This document shows positions 1 to 7,661 of a stretch of 34,633 nt of DNA, in pieces. Under the pieces are notes generated by a model. That model had not been told where the DNA came from. It saw only the letters and a program-made list of their open reading frames with translations, and did no database searches. The first letter of the stretch is position 1. Each line of letters opens with the position of its first letter. Origin of the DNA: Candidatus Thalassarchaeaceae archaeon (GTDB lineage: Archaea > Thermoplasmatota > Poseidoniia > Poseidoniales > Thalassarchaeaceae). The translations under genes and the position numbers were made by a program. The stretch covers positions 1 through 34,633 of the forward strand of contig JAPYUP010000017.1 of the NCBI GenBank assembly GCA_029940695.1, written 5' to 3'.

Positions 1-2
1 TG

Positions 3-227
3 GTCTCTGCACTCGCAGCCATCGAGATGCCGCCGGACGGCGAGGTCGGGGCCATAAGCCTCGAAGGAGATCCTTTTCACAACCGCCTGCTCGACGAGTA
101 CGGAATCCAGGTCCCTGTGTTCCCTTGGAGTCACCACGGCGTCAGATACCTTCGCATCTCGGCTCAGTTGTACAATCACACAGACGAGTATCGCTATCTG
201 GCTAAGGCGCTGAAGGAAATCCTGTGA
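3..227 (+). CDS. Class V aminotransferase-like protein, C-terminal end (partial)
   Basis: The frame is open from the left edge of the window, so only the last ~74 residues of a longer protein are present. The visible part has the C-terminal layout of PLP-dependent class V aminotransferases of the isopenicillin-N-epimerase/cysteine-desulfurase-like group: a short segment ending PVFPW, a strand (VRYLRISAQLYN) and a closing helix (DEYRYLAKALKEIL). The RISAQLYN segment is the most characteristic part. The catalytic lysine and PLP site would lie upstream of the window, so substrate and exact function cannot be judged. The gene ends 42 bases before ubiX, which appears to have its own promoter. Confidence 0.6.
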   Translation, partial: VSALAAIEMPPDGEVGAISLEGDPFHNRLLDEYGIQVPVFPWSHHGVRYLRISAQLYNHTDEYRYLAKALKEIL

Positions 228-240
228 GGCCATACAACAA

Positions 241-246
241 TTGAAG
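241..246 (+). promoter_or_regulatory. Candidate TATA-position box of ubiX (TTGAAG)
   Basis: TTGAAG begins 29 nt before the ubiX ATG. This is where a TATA box would sit for a leaderless transcript, and the same box recurs at this distance before several other genes in the window. Inference only; no transcript data. Confidence 0.5.
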
Positions 247-269
247 CGGGGCAGCGAAGAGGGAAGATC

Positions 270-848
270 ATGCCTGAGGCTGTCGTGGCAATCACGGGCG
301 CATCGGGCGCGAACTATGGCGTCAGGCTAATCGAAGCACTGGCTGAAGCTGGCTGGGAGATGAGGCTGATAGTCACGCGCGACGGTGCGATAAATCTCGA
401 CCTAGAATGTGGGATCACTCCGAAGACCCTCGCTTCCCGCCCCGGCGTCACACTCGAAGACAACGACAATTTGGCCGCTCGATCGGCTTCTGGCTCTGCC
501 CGGTTCGATGCTTATGTGGTCTGTCCAGCCAGCGGTACGACTATCGGCAAGATTGCTGCAGGAATAAGTGACAATCTGGCGACTAGGAGTGCTCTCGTGG
601 CGATGAAGGAACGCCGCAAGTTAATCCTCGTTCCGCGCGAGGCCCCTTACTCGACTCCTCACCTCAAGGCGATGACTAAGCTCTCCGAGTGGGGGGTCGT
701 CATTCTGCCCGCCAGTCCCGGATTCTACCACTCGCCGACCACGATCGAAGAGCTCATCGATTTCGTGGTAGCCAGAATCCTCGACCAACTGGACGTCGAG
801 CATAATCTAGGCAAGCGTTGGACCGGCGGAGAAGTAAGCGTCGACTGA
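270..848 (+). CDS. ubiX: Flavin prenyltransferase UbiX
   Basis: This 192-residue protein matches the UbiX/Pad1 flavoprotein family in length and motifs. It opens with the FMN-binding strand-loop AITGASGANYGVRL. It also has the VCPASGTTIGKIAAGISDNL segment, the conserved basic LVPREAPYS loop, and the PASPGFYHSP segment near residue 150. The family attaches a dimethylallyl group to FMN to make prenylated FMN, the cofactor of UbiD-type decarboxylases; archaea use it in pathways such as the modified mevalonate route and quinone synthesis. No ubiD lies in the window, so the partner decarboxylase must be elsewhere. The ATG at 270 is supported by the TTGAAG box 29 nt upstream. The gene is cytosolic and appears complete. 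Confidence 0.93.
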   Translation: MPEAVVAITGASGANYGVRLIEALAEAGWEMRLIVTRDGAINLDLECGITPKTLASRPGVTLEDNDNLAARSASGSARFDAYVVCPASGTTIGKIAAGISDNLATRSALVAMKERRKLILVPREAPYSTPHLKAMTKLSEWGVVILPASPGFYHSPTTIEELIDFVVARILDQLDVEHNLGKRWTGGEVSVD

Positions 849-890
849 ACGACTTCTGACTGGTACCGGTCTGGCATGGGTTCAAGAACG

Positions 891-897
891 GTCCGAA
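891..897 (+). promoter_or_regulatory. Candidate TATA-position box of the SAP-M28 gene (TTCAAGA)
   Basis: TTCAAGA begins 29 nt before the GTG start at 920, matching the spacing of the TTGAAG-type boxes elsewhere in the window. It supports GTG 920 as the start. Confidence 0.4.
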
Positions 898-919
898 GGC
901 GCTCGGCAACAGTGATTAC

Positions 920-2686
920 GTGAGTCAGTGGGCCTCCAAGACCGTTGACGAGCTCAAACAAGAGCTGGGTTCCAGGGGGATGCCAGTATCGGGCAAGAAG
1001 TCCGAATTGGTCAAGCGGTTGGAGTTGGCGGGGCTGGATAGCGCTGTTCTCGAGGCAGAAATTGCCGCCGAAGACGCGAAGGTTTTCCCGTCAATGGTTG
1101 TGAATCGTCTCAAAGAGAGTTCCCAAGCCGCCATATTGCGCCTGAAGGGGCTACCGGTTGCCACGATGGTGGTCGCTGTGCTACTGGTAGTAGGAATGAC
1201 CGGGGGAGCCTTGCTTTACTCTGATGATTTCGTAGAATGGATTCAAGGAGAGCCTGACTACGCTCTGATCGACTTCGACAGCAACCAAACTAGGGCGTAC
1301 GCTGAGGGGCTCGTCAGCCTCGGACACCCAGAGTGGGGGGGCAGGCTGTCCGGGACGGAGGAAGAGAAGAACACGGCACAGTCCATCAAACTCAATTTCT
1401 CCAGCAGCGGGATGCCGGTGACCCTCGAGGAGTTCGAAGTGCCACTCTTCTACATGGGTAACGAATTCGAGATCATGATTTGCACTCCGGGCAACATCGG
1501 CAACATATTTGGCGGCCCAGCGCCATGCTCGGTCGCCGACATAGATCGGGACGAGACGGAGTTCACCCACAGGGAAGACTACGTGGTCCAAGGCTACAGC
1601 GGGGATGTCGACATTGTGGCCAGCAGCGATGTCAATGTCATAGACCTAGAAATGGGCAATGAATCTTCTGACTGGGGCTCAGCTGCCAATGGCATAGGAC
1701 TCGTCTGGATAATGGACGGTCAGGATGGAGATCCAGGCACGGAGAGCAACACCGTTCTACTGCTCAGAGCTCAGGAGAACAGTCTGAGGGGCCTGATTAC
1801 AGTGAACGCGAAGCAGAACTGCGACGAGTTGGTTTCCGGGGATTGCGTTCCATACTTCAAGTCCGTGGACATCACGCAGTTCGACGAGAAGCCCTACGAC
1901 ATCGGATTCGTCATGGTATCGAAGAGCCTTGGCGAGATGATCGCAGAACAGGTCGTCGAGGGTGAGAGTATGCTGCAGTTCGTGATCGAGGTGGACAACC
2001 AGGTTAACGTCAATATCCATGTGCCTTGCGGGATAATCGAGGGCAAGTCTGACTCGTTGATCATTATCGGGGCCCATCACGATACAGTGTACAACGGTCA
2101 AGGCGCTGTCGATAACACCGCCGGCACCGCTACTGTGCAGGAGATAGCTCGGCAGTTCGGCCTTCTCCAATCCGAACTCGGCCAGCCCAAGCACACAATC
2201 TACTTCTGCACCTGGGGCGGTGAGGAGGAAGGGCTCTGGGGTTCATCGGAATGGGTCAAGAAACACCAGGATACGCTCAAAGAGAATCTGAGGCTCTATG
2301 TCAACCTCGACATGAACCACGTGGATGCCCAGAGAAACTCTGGACTCACTCTCCAAGGCAATAGCCCTGCTGATGTAAAGCACATTGTGGGGCTGGTGAG
2401 TGCTTTCGCCAAGTCATACCCCGATCTCGCTTCCAAGTACGAAATCAACGTCAGGCACCTGGACTCCGAGCAGATGCCGTACAACTCCGATCACGCCCCC
2501 TTCGTGTACAACCTCGATGAGAGTGGAGGCGGCGACAACCACTACGGCAAAGCCGTGATGTGCTATGGATCCGGTTCTGAGGAATACCACACCTACCTCG
2601 ACAACATGGATCGATTCAACGAGGAGAGCCTGAAAATTTCGGGAGTCGTTTACGGCTCGCTGGTCCGCTACTTGGCTTGGGGTTAG
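920..2686 (+). CDS. Membrane-anchored M28 family peptidase with N-terminal SAP domain
   Basis: This 588-residue protein has three parts. Residues ~6-40 form a SAP motif (KTVDELKQELGSRG, then KSELVKRLEL), a helix-turn-helix usually linked to nucleic-acid binding. Residues ~78-100 are a single hydrophobic membrane helix. The rest is an outside-facing region ending in an M28 (aminopeptidase Y/S/IAP-like) zinc peptidase domain. The full two-zinc set is visible: H386 and D388 (GAHHD), D398 (AVDN), E435/E436 (GGEEEGLWGS), D464 (NLDMN) and H557 (EYHTYLD), so the enzyme should be active. It probably cleaves peptides at the cell surface, with the SAP domain left in the cytoplasm. The middle region (~110-330) may hold a PA-like insert but I cannot assign it. 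The start is GTG. The gene converges on the peroxiredoxin gene with a 2-bp gap. Confidence 0.85.
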   Translation: MSQWASKTVDELKQELGSRGMPVSGKKSELVKRLELAGLDSAVLEAEIAAEDAKVFPSMVVNRLKESSQAAILRLKGLPVATMVVAVLLVVGMTGGALLYSDDFVEWIQGEPDYALIDFDSNQTRAYAEGLVSLGHPEWGGRLSGTEEEKNTAQSIKLNFSSSGMPVTLEEFEVPLFYMGNEFEIMICTPGNIGNIFGGPAPCSVADIDRDETEFTHREDYVVQGYSGDVDIVASSDVNVIDLEMGNESSDWGSAANGIGLVWIMDGQDGDPGTESNTVLLLRAQENSLRGLITVNAKQNCDELVSGDCVPYFKSVDITQFDEKPYDIGFVMVSKSLGEMIAEQVVEGESMLQFVIEVDNQVNVNIHVPCGIIEGKSDSLIIIGAHHDTVYNGQGAVDNTAGTATVQEIARQFGLLQSELGQPKHTIYFCTWGGEEEGLWGSSEWVKKHQDTLKENLRLYVNLDMNHVDAQRNSGLTLQGNSPADVKHIVGLVSAFAKSYPDLASKYEINVRHLDSEQMPYNSDHAPFVYNLDESGGGDNHYGKAVMCYGSGSEEYHTYLDNMDRFNEESLKISGVVYGSLVRYLAWG

Positions 2687-2688
2687 GA

Positions 2689-3150
2689 CTAGCCTGCGCA
2701 GTAGGCAATCACTTCGTCGTAGTCGGGCTCTAGTCCTGGGTTCTCAGCGACCCAGACGTAACCCACAGAACCATCCGGCTCCACCACGAACACCGCGCGC
2801 TGCGAGGCTGTGAAGCCGGGGGCTCCGAAGTCGTGGATGGCTAGTCCGTAGGCCTCAATCGCGGTGCGCTGGACATCACAAAGCAGCGGGAAGCCAATGC
2901 CGTTGGCTGTGGCGAACTCGTTGTTGGCGAATACATTGTCAGCAGAAATTCCCAGAATGACCGTTTTAGCCCCCTCCAAACTCGACATTGAGTTGGTGAA
3001 GGTGCAGAGTTCAGTGGTACACACCCCGGTGAAAGCGGCGGGATAGAAAGCGAGTACTGCCCTCTTGCCGGAATAATCGCTCAGGGTCACCATCGCCCTG
3101 TCATGCGCCATCAACGTGAAGTCGGGTGCCGCTTCGCCTACGGATACCAT
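2689..3150 (-). CDS. Peroxiredoxin (AhpC/TSA, BCP/AhpE-like)
   Basis: This 153-residue thioredoxin-fold protein has the N-terminal signature of peroxiredoxins (GEAAPDFTL) and the active-site loop FYPAAFTGVCTTELC. The peroxidatic cysteine is C44 within the P-x3-T-x2-C pattern. C49 may be a resolving cysteine, as in some BCP/AhpE-type enzymes. It reduces hydrogen peroxide and organic peroxides using a thiol donor in the cytosol. A thioredoxin-fold gene with a CDEC motif starts on the opposite strand about 55 bp away and could supply electrons; that pairing is an inference from position. A TTGAAAG box lies 28 nt upstream of the ATG, suggesting a leaderless mRNA. Confidence 0.9.
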   Translation of the reverse strand: MVSVGEAAPDFTLMAHDRAMVTLSDYSGKRAVLAFYPAAFTGVCTTELCTFTNSMSSLEGAKTVILGISADNVFANNEFATANGIGFPLLCDVQRTAIEAYGLAIHDFGAPGFTASQRAVFVVEPDGSVGYVWVAENPGLEPDYDEVIAYCAG

Positions 3151-3171
3151 GGGGCGACTAGTAGGTTCTGG

Positions 3172-3179
3172 CTTTCAAT
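3172..3179. promoter_or_regulatory. Candidate shared promoter box of the divergent peroxiredoxin and thioredoxin-like genes
   Basis: On the minus strand this reads TTGAAAG, starting 28 nt before the peroxiredoxin ATG. On the plus strand it reads TTTCAAT, about 31 nt before the ATG at 3205. One element could therefore serve both genes. Confidence 0.4.
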
Positions 3180-3204
3180 CATGCTCATGCAGAGTGGAGT
3201 TCTC

Positions 3205-3519
3205 ATGAAGGAGCTGGTTTCCATTGCCGATTGGGGAGAGGCGATGGCGAGCGAGAGGGTTCTAGTAATGGTATCCAAGAGTGACTGCGATGAATGTGGA
3301 AAGTCGCTAGAGAGAGTAGCCGACCTCGACTTCGGAAATATCTGCATACTGGTTCTAGATAATCCAGAAGCGTTTCCACTTAGGGCAGAACTAGATTGGC
3401 TGAGGATAGAAGTCGACGTGGTCCCGTTCTGGAGGCTGTTCGTTTACGGCGATGTCGCAGGGACCGTTCGTGGTCCAAACCTCAAACGAGTCCAATCGAT
3501 GCTGTTCGACTCTGAATAG
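3205..3519 (+). CDS. Thioredoxin-like protein with CxxC motif
   Basis: The 104-residue product has a strand followed by a CDEC motif (SKSDCDECGKSLERV), then alternating strands and helices and a VVPFW segment in the place of the thioredoxin cis-proline loop. This fits a thioredoxin/glutaredoxin fold with a redox-active disulfide. The reading frame opens much further upstream, but I choose ATG 3205. GGAG sits five bases before it, and longer starts would run into the promoter and coding sequence of the divergent peroxiredoxin. ATG 3187 is a weaker alternative. It may act as the reductant for the neighbouring peroxiredoxin; this is inferred only from the divergent pairing. It abuts the end of argS with no gap. 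Confidence 0.6.
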   Translation: MKELVSIADWGEAMASERVLVMVSKSDCDECGKSLERVADLDFGNICILVLDNPEAFPLRAELDWLRIEVDVVPFWRLFVYGDVAGTVRGPNLKRVQSMLFDSE

Positions 3520-5259
3520 TCACATCCTCTGAGGGACCTCAATGCCAAGCAGTTCCAATCCGAGCTCTAGCTCCCTCGCCGTCAAGTCACATAGGGCAAG
3601 CCTACTGCGTACGGTGCTCTCGTCTCCCGCTGAGAGCACTGGGCATGTCTCGTAGAACGAGGCGAAGGCCGAAGCGATGGCATGCAGATGGGCGCATAGC
3701 CTGTGCGGGTTGTAGGCATGGGTGGACTCGTCCACTACTGAGGAGAACCCTACGAGCCTGCGAGCTAGAAGGCACTCCTCGGGAAGGGCGCATTCCAGTT
3801 CCGAGTCACTCAGAGATTCACGGTCATGGCCCCACTTGTGGAAGATACTGCAAATCCTAGCATGGGCGTATTGCAGGTAGGGGGCCGTGTCGCCGTCGAA
3901 AGAGAGCATCCTCTCCCAGTCGAAGACGTAGTCCTTGGTACGCTCGGTCGAGAGGTCGGCGTACTTCACCGCACCTATGCCAATGATCCGCGCCACACGC
4001 TCACGTTCCTCCCCCTGAAGGTCGGGGTTCTTCTCTTCGATTGCTGCCGTTGCCCTAGACACCGCCTCCATAAGAAGGTCGAAGAGTTTGATTACCTCGC
4101 CCTCGCGGCTCTTCAGAACCTTGCCATCAGTGTCCAGAACAGAGCCGAAGTTGACGTGGACAGCACTGTGGCGCTCATCCATGAAACCGGCTTGCTCGGC
4201 GACTTGGAAGACCATCTGGAAGTGCTGCTTCTGCGGTGTTCCGACAACGTAGAGTAAAGAGTCGCACCCAAGGCGCTCGACTCTATCTATTATGCAGGCC
4301 AAGTCTGATGTCGAGTAGTTGTAGCCACCGTCGGCCTTCCTGATAATCATCGGAAATGGTTCGCCCTCGCGATTCATCCACCCACCCGGATAGGTGACAT
4401 CAGCGCCCTCGCTATGCTCGAGCATGCCTGCCACACCCAAGCGCTCAACCACCAGAGGTAGGAGGGCCTGATACCTCGACTCACCCATAATGTCGTCGTC
4501 CGTCAATAGGACACCGAGCATCGAGTAGACCTCGTTGAAGTAACGCATCGACTCTTCAACTAGAATGTGCCACAGGCGCAGCGTCTCCTCGTCGCCTCCT
4601 TGGAGCAGCACCACGCGCTGCCTGGATCGGTCGGCGAACTCTACCTCAGAGACGAACTTGGCACGGGCTTGCTTGTAGAAAGAGTCGAGGTCGCCCACCC
4701 CCAAATCCTTGGCGGCCTCGCCCTCCCCGAGGTCGAGCAGGTGCTCGATTAGCATGCCGAATGGAGTTCCCCAGTCACCGACATGGTTCTCTCGGTGGAC
4801 GAAGTGGCCCTTGTACTCGAGCATCCTGACTATGGCATCGCCAATTACAGTGGAGCGGAGGTGGCCGACGTGCATTTCTTTGGCCACGTTGGGCGCCGAG
4901 TAGTCTACGACGTAGGTCCGCCGCTCTTCGGAGCCTATTCCTAGCCGTGAATCCGGCATCAGTGACTCAATGCGTCCAGAGAGCCAAGACGGCTGTGCCC
5001 GAAAGTTAACGAATCCGCTGATTGAAGAGACGTCAGCGATGCCTTCCAAGCTATCTCCGATGAGGTTTGAGACCTCGTCGGCGATTTCGTATGGTGACCT
5101 ATTGAGGGTCCTAGCCAGTGCATGACAGGGAAGAGCAGCGTCTCCGTGGTCCTCCACTGTCGCGCGCCTGAACAGGTGTGCCCACTCGGCCTCATCGATA
5201 CCAATCTGTGACATGGCCTTGGCTGTAGCAGGGCGGGCGTCCTCGATCAACTCCCTCAT
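3520..5259 (-). CDS. argS: Arginyl-tRNA synthetase
   Basis: This 579-residue class I synthetase charges tRNA-Arg with arginine. It has an N-terminal ArgRS domain (~1-100). The catalytic core carries the HIGH-equivalent HVGH at residues 130-133 within APNVAKEMHVGHLRST, and the KMSKS-equivalent KVLKSREG near 380-387. The C-terminal anticodon-binding helical domain ends in the typical LLGIEVPQRM. Length and order are normal for the family. It lies 12 bp downstream of aRF1 on the same strand, so the two are probably co-transcribed, and no promoter box is evident in the gap. Its stop codon directly abuts the stop codon of the convergent thioredoxin-like gene. Confidence 0.97.
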   Translation of the reverse strand: MRELIEDARPATAKAMSQIGIDEAEWAHLFRRATVEDHGDAALPCHALARTLNRSPYEIADEVSNLIGDSLEGIADVSSISGFVNFRAQPSWLSGRIESLMPDSRLGIGSEERRTYVVDYSAPNVAKEMHVGHLRSTVIGDAIVRMLEYKGHFVHRENHVGDWGTPFGMLIEHLLDLGEGEAAKDLGVGDLDSFYKQARAKFVSEVEFADRSRQRVVLLQGGDEETLRLWHILVEESMRYFNEVYSMLGVLLTDDDIMGESRYQALLPLVVERLGVAGMLEHSEGADVTYPGGWMNREGEPFPMIIRKADGGYNYSTSDLACIIDRVERLGCDSLLYVVGTPQKQHFQMVFQVAEQAGFMDERHSAVHVNFGSVLDTDGKVLKSREGEVIKLFDLLMEAVSRATAAIEEKNPDLQGEERERVARIIGIGAVKYADLSTERTKDYVFDWERMLSFDGDTAPYLQYAHARICSIFHKWGHDRESLSDSELECALPEECLLARRLVGFSSVVDESTHAYNPHRLCAHLHAIASAFASFYETCPVLSAGDESTVRSRLALCDLTARELELGLELLGIEVPQRM

Positions 5260-5271
5260 ATCTTCACATCC

Positions 5272-6519
5272 TCATGTGATTGCATATCTCAACAGGGCGG
5301 CGATGCCTCCGAACGCCGTGTTCAGAGTGGCCCCCTCCTCGGTGTCAACGGAGATGAGTCTGACTTCAGCTGATGTGTGCCCTGCTAGGGTAGTCAGCTC
5401 GTCGATCAGTTCCATTGTCCTGTCGGGGTCCTCACGAACGTTCTCTGACTTGCACGCAGGGCAATCAGGAATTTCCGAGAGCCTGTTCTGGGTCGCCACC
5501 CACTCATGCTTGCATACCTTGCACAGCCACCCGACTCGCCTTTTGCTTAGAGCCTCTGATAGAAGCAACGTCGCAACGGCTCCCTGTTCTAGGGTGGACC
5601 TAACCATCCCCTCGCCGTAGGTTGCCTTTGGGCTAGTCTGCATCACCTCACGTAGGAACTCGTCTACGAGCGTGCGCTCGCGATCGAGCTCGATTTGGTC
5701 CATCATCGAGCCAGCGCGTTGGATGAGTTCCCTCAGGCCGCTCTCGTTGGAGTAGCCGACATCGAAGAAGGGTTCTGTGATGAGCTTCTTGATCTCGTGA
5801 TGGAAGTAGTCGTGCTTGACCACGTAGTCCTTGGTGGCTCCCGGTCCGCCGATAATGATACCCCTAAGGTCCTGTGTCATCGGCAGCCAATACCTGCAAG
5901 CCCTCTCTGCCGCCTTCTTGAAGAACTCGTGAGCTGCCTCCTCGATAAGTCGCTCAAAGCGCTGTGCCGATTGGCCACCTCGTCCGTGCTTGGAGGGGAC
6001 CCGCGAGGTGATGTGCTCCTGGCAGTGAAGGCTCTTGCCGGAAGCAAGCCCATAGGCAGCCTCGGAGCGGTCGATGACGAAGAGTCCGTACGAGGTGCGA
6101 TTGATGAGCATCTCCTCGAGTTGACTGGTCTCGAAGGAGGAGTCGCACCTGTACCTGAATGAAGAGAATGGTTCGGGTGGGTCATCTACGACGGTGGTGA
6201 TGAGTCTGGTTTTGTTGTTCCCTACAATCACGTGGCCAACGAAGATAGCAAGCCCACCCTCCCCGGGGGTCTTGTAGCGGTTAATCATGGAAACGGCCGA
6301 CTCTAGCGCATCTGACACGTGTTTCCTAGTCGATTTCGACTTGATGTTGGCAGCTTGACCTGCCTCCTGTCCCAACTGCTGCCTGACATCGCTAATCATG
6401 CGGTCCGGAGGGATGATTACGGTGACCAGTTCGGTGCCCATGCCCCTCATCCCAGAGAGTTCTTTGAGGGTCTTCTTCAAGCGGAGCATCCGCTGCTGCT
6501 GTGCGAGCTCATCGGACAT
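5272..6519 (-). CDS. prf1: Peptide chain release factor aRF1 (eRF1 family)
   Basis: This 415-residue protein recognises all three stop codons and triggers peptide release. The stop-codon decoding domain carries NIKS (residues 58-61) and YRCDSSF (123-129), matching the YxCxxxF motif. The catalytic GGQ is at 181-183 (HGRGGQSAQRF). The C-terminal domain includes a C4 mini-domain (C333, C336, C353, C356), typical of archaeal members. The ATG at 6519 is preceded by a strong Shine-Dalgarno GGAGGT with a 5-nt gap, and a TTGAAAT box lies 40 nt upstream, consistent with a short leader. It heads a probable operon with argS and is divergent from UMP kinase. Confidence 0.97.
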   Translation of the reverse strand: MSDELAQQQRMLRLKKTLKELSGMRGMGTELVTVIIPPDRMISDVRQQLGQEAGQAANIKSKSTRKHVSDALESAVSMINRYKTPGEGGLAIFVGHVIVGNNKTRLITTVVDDPPEPFSSFRYRCDSSFETSQLEEMLINRTSYGLFVIDRSEAAYGLASGKSLHCQEHITSRVPSKHGRGGQSAQRFERLIEEAAHEFFKKAAERACRYWLPMTQDLRGIIIGGPGATKDYVVKHDYFHHEIKKLITEPFFDVGYSNESGLRELIQRAGSMMDQIELDRERTLVDEFLREVMQTSPKATYGEGMVRSTLEQGAVATLLLSEALSKRRVGWLCKVCKHEWVATQNRLSEIPDCPACKSENVREDPDRTMELIDELTTLAGHTSAEVRLISVDTEEGATLNTAFGGIAALLRYAIT

Positions 6520-6524
6520 ACCAT

Positions 6525-6530
6525 ACCTCC
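6525..6530 (-). promoter_or_regulatory. Strong Shine-Dalgarno of aRF1 (GGAGGT)
   Basis: On the minus strand GGAGGT lies 5 nt before the aRF1 ATG. It is notable because many genes here appear to lack a transcribed leader. Confidence 0.75.
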
Positions 6531-6552
6531 GTGAATTGCCGCGACGGGCGGC

Positions 6553-6559
6553 ATTTCAA
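6553..6559 (-). promoter_or_regulatory. Candidate promoter box of aRF1-argS (TTGAAAT)
   Basis: TTGAAAT starts 40 nt before the ATG. Taking ~28 nt from box to transcription start gives a leader of about 12 nt, just enough to include the GGAGGT. Confidence 0.5.
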
Positions 6560-6586
6560 CCCTTCAGCGCGACTTGAGCGTAGGCA

Positions 6587-6593
6587 TTGAAAG
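6587..6593 (+). promoter_or_regulatory. Candidate TATA-position box of UMP kinase (TTGAAAG)
   Basis: TTGAAAG starts 29 nt before ATG 6616. It lies inside the longer open frame that begins at 6574, which argues against that earlier start. Confidence 0.5.
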
Positions 6594-6615
6594 GCAGGGA
6601 GTCCGTCTAGGGTCG

Positions 6616-7317
6616 ATGGCGACCGTAGTCGTGGCGCTGGGAGGAAGCCTACTGCGTCCCGAGGTCGAGGAGCGTCATGATTGGCTTTTGGGGCTCGTGT
6701 CCATAGTGAGGGACCGTGTAGCCGTCGGTGATCGTCTAGGATTGGTGGTCGGCGGCGGCGCGCCGGCAAGGGAAGGAATCGAACTGGTAAGCCCAATCAT
6801 AGACGACATGAATCACCTAGACAAGATTGGCATCGCTGCAACTCGCCTCAACGCTACCATCATCAGAGAGGCACTGGCCGATGAGGGCATACCCGTCTCA
6901 GGAGCAATACCTCAGGAAGTGAGCGAGGCCGTCGAGGCTCTTCTCAGTAGCAAGGTGGTCGTGATGGGTGGGACCGTGCCCGGACACACTACCGACACAG
7001 TTGCAATCCAACTCGCCATCAGGAGCGGGGCTGGTAAGTGCGTAATAGCCACCAATGTCGCGAAGGTGTATGAGCAGGACCCGAAGGAACATCCCGAGGC
7101 GAAGTCGTTCGACAGCCTCACCCTGGATCAGTTGCAATCGATCGTCGGGCCGGCGGAGCATGCACAGGCCGGAGGTTCGCAGGTGGTCGACCCTGTTGGC
7201 GTGGGGGAAGCGGCGAGTCATGGCCTTCCTCTGGACATCCTAGACGGGAGAGAGCTGCAGAACATCCGCTTGGCCCTCGAGGGTGGTGACTTCGGCGGAA
7301 CAGTGGTGACTGGGTGA
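6616..7317 (+). CDS. pyrH: Uridylate kinase (archaeal UMP kinase)
   Basis: This amino-acid-kinase-fold enzyme of 233 residues phosphorylates UMP to UDP in pyrimidine synthesis. It begins VVVALGGSLLRP (phosphate loop), has a VVGGGAPAR glycine-rich segment, the archaeal UMP-kinase signature MGGTVPGHTTDTVA, the nucleotide-binding ATNVAKVYEQDPK segment and a C-terminal DILDGRELQNI. These separate it from isopentenyl phosphate kinase and acetylglutamate kinase, its nearest alternatives. The ATG at 6616 is chosen over a start at 6574 because it places the kinase fold at the N-terminus and puts a TTGAAAG box at -29. It fits functionally with carAB further downstream. A zinc-ribbon gene follows after 4 bp, probably in the same transcript. 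Confidence 0.9.
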   Translation: MATVVVALGGSLLRPEVEERHDWLLGLVSIVRDRVAVGDRLGLVVGGGAPAREGIELVSPIIDDMNHLDKIGIAATRLNATIIREALADEGIPVSGAIPQEVSEAVEALLSSKVVVMGGTVPGHTTDTVAIQLAIRSGAGKCVIATNVAKVYEQDPKEHPEAKSFDSLTLDQLQSIVGPAEHAQAGGSQVVDPVGVGEAASHGLPLDILDGRELQNIRLALEGGDFGGTVVTG

Positions 7318-7321
7318 TCTG

Positions 7322-7633
7322 TTGAGTCGCAAGGACACCATCCTCAAGGCTGCACGAAGGACGGCTCAGGAAGCACGTGCGGCAGCCTCACGCAGGAAGG
7401 AATCTCCTGCTCGTAGGCACGCCGAATCGAATGCCAAGCTGCACCGGCACTGCGTAGTTTGTTGGACTCCCATCCCCCTCGACAGCGACCCACCCATCTG
7501 CGGCAAAGATGACTGCGCAACGATGCAAGACAAGAAAGAGAGATCCAGGCGCAGGCTGACCTTCATGATGTACCTCTTCCCTGCCATCGCCGTGTTCTTC
7601 GTGATTCTCGAGGTCGTGGGGGCGTCAGGTTGA
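7322..7633 (+). CDS. Small zinc-ribbon membrane protein (DUF2116-like)
   Basis: This 103-residue protein has a basic, alanine-rich N-terminal helix (~1-40), then a zinc ribbon (HCVVCWTPIP, then CGKDDC), a short basic stretch (KKERSRRR), and one C-terminal membrane helix (~78-98). This arrangement matches the archaeal DUF2116 Zn-ribbon family, whose function is unknown. The start is TTG, 4 bp after the UMP kinase stop, so translation is probably coupled. The ribbon should face the cytoplasm given the positive charges next to the helix. The stop codon overlaps the TTGAAT that may act as promoter for the next gene. Confidence 0.75.
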   Translation: MSRKDTILKAARRTAQEARAAASRRKESPARRHAESNAKLHRHCVVCWTPIPLDSDPPICGKDDCATMQDKKERSRRRLTFMMYLFPAIAVFFVILEVVGASG

Positions 7634-7635
7634 AT
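7630..7635 (+). promoter_or_regulatory. Possible promoter box (TTGAAT) of the 195-residue membrane protein gene
   Basis: TTGAAT begins 32 nt before ATG 7662, slightly further than the usual 28-29 nt. Read-through from pyrH is an alternative. Confidence 0.3.
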
Positions 7636-7661
7636 CGCCAGACCGCACAGAGGGCATCCAC

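Noticed and set aside
6574-6615. Earlier start of UMP kinase at 6574
   Set aside because: It would place the TTGAAAG box inside the coding region and adds residues before the first strand of the kinase fold.
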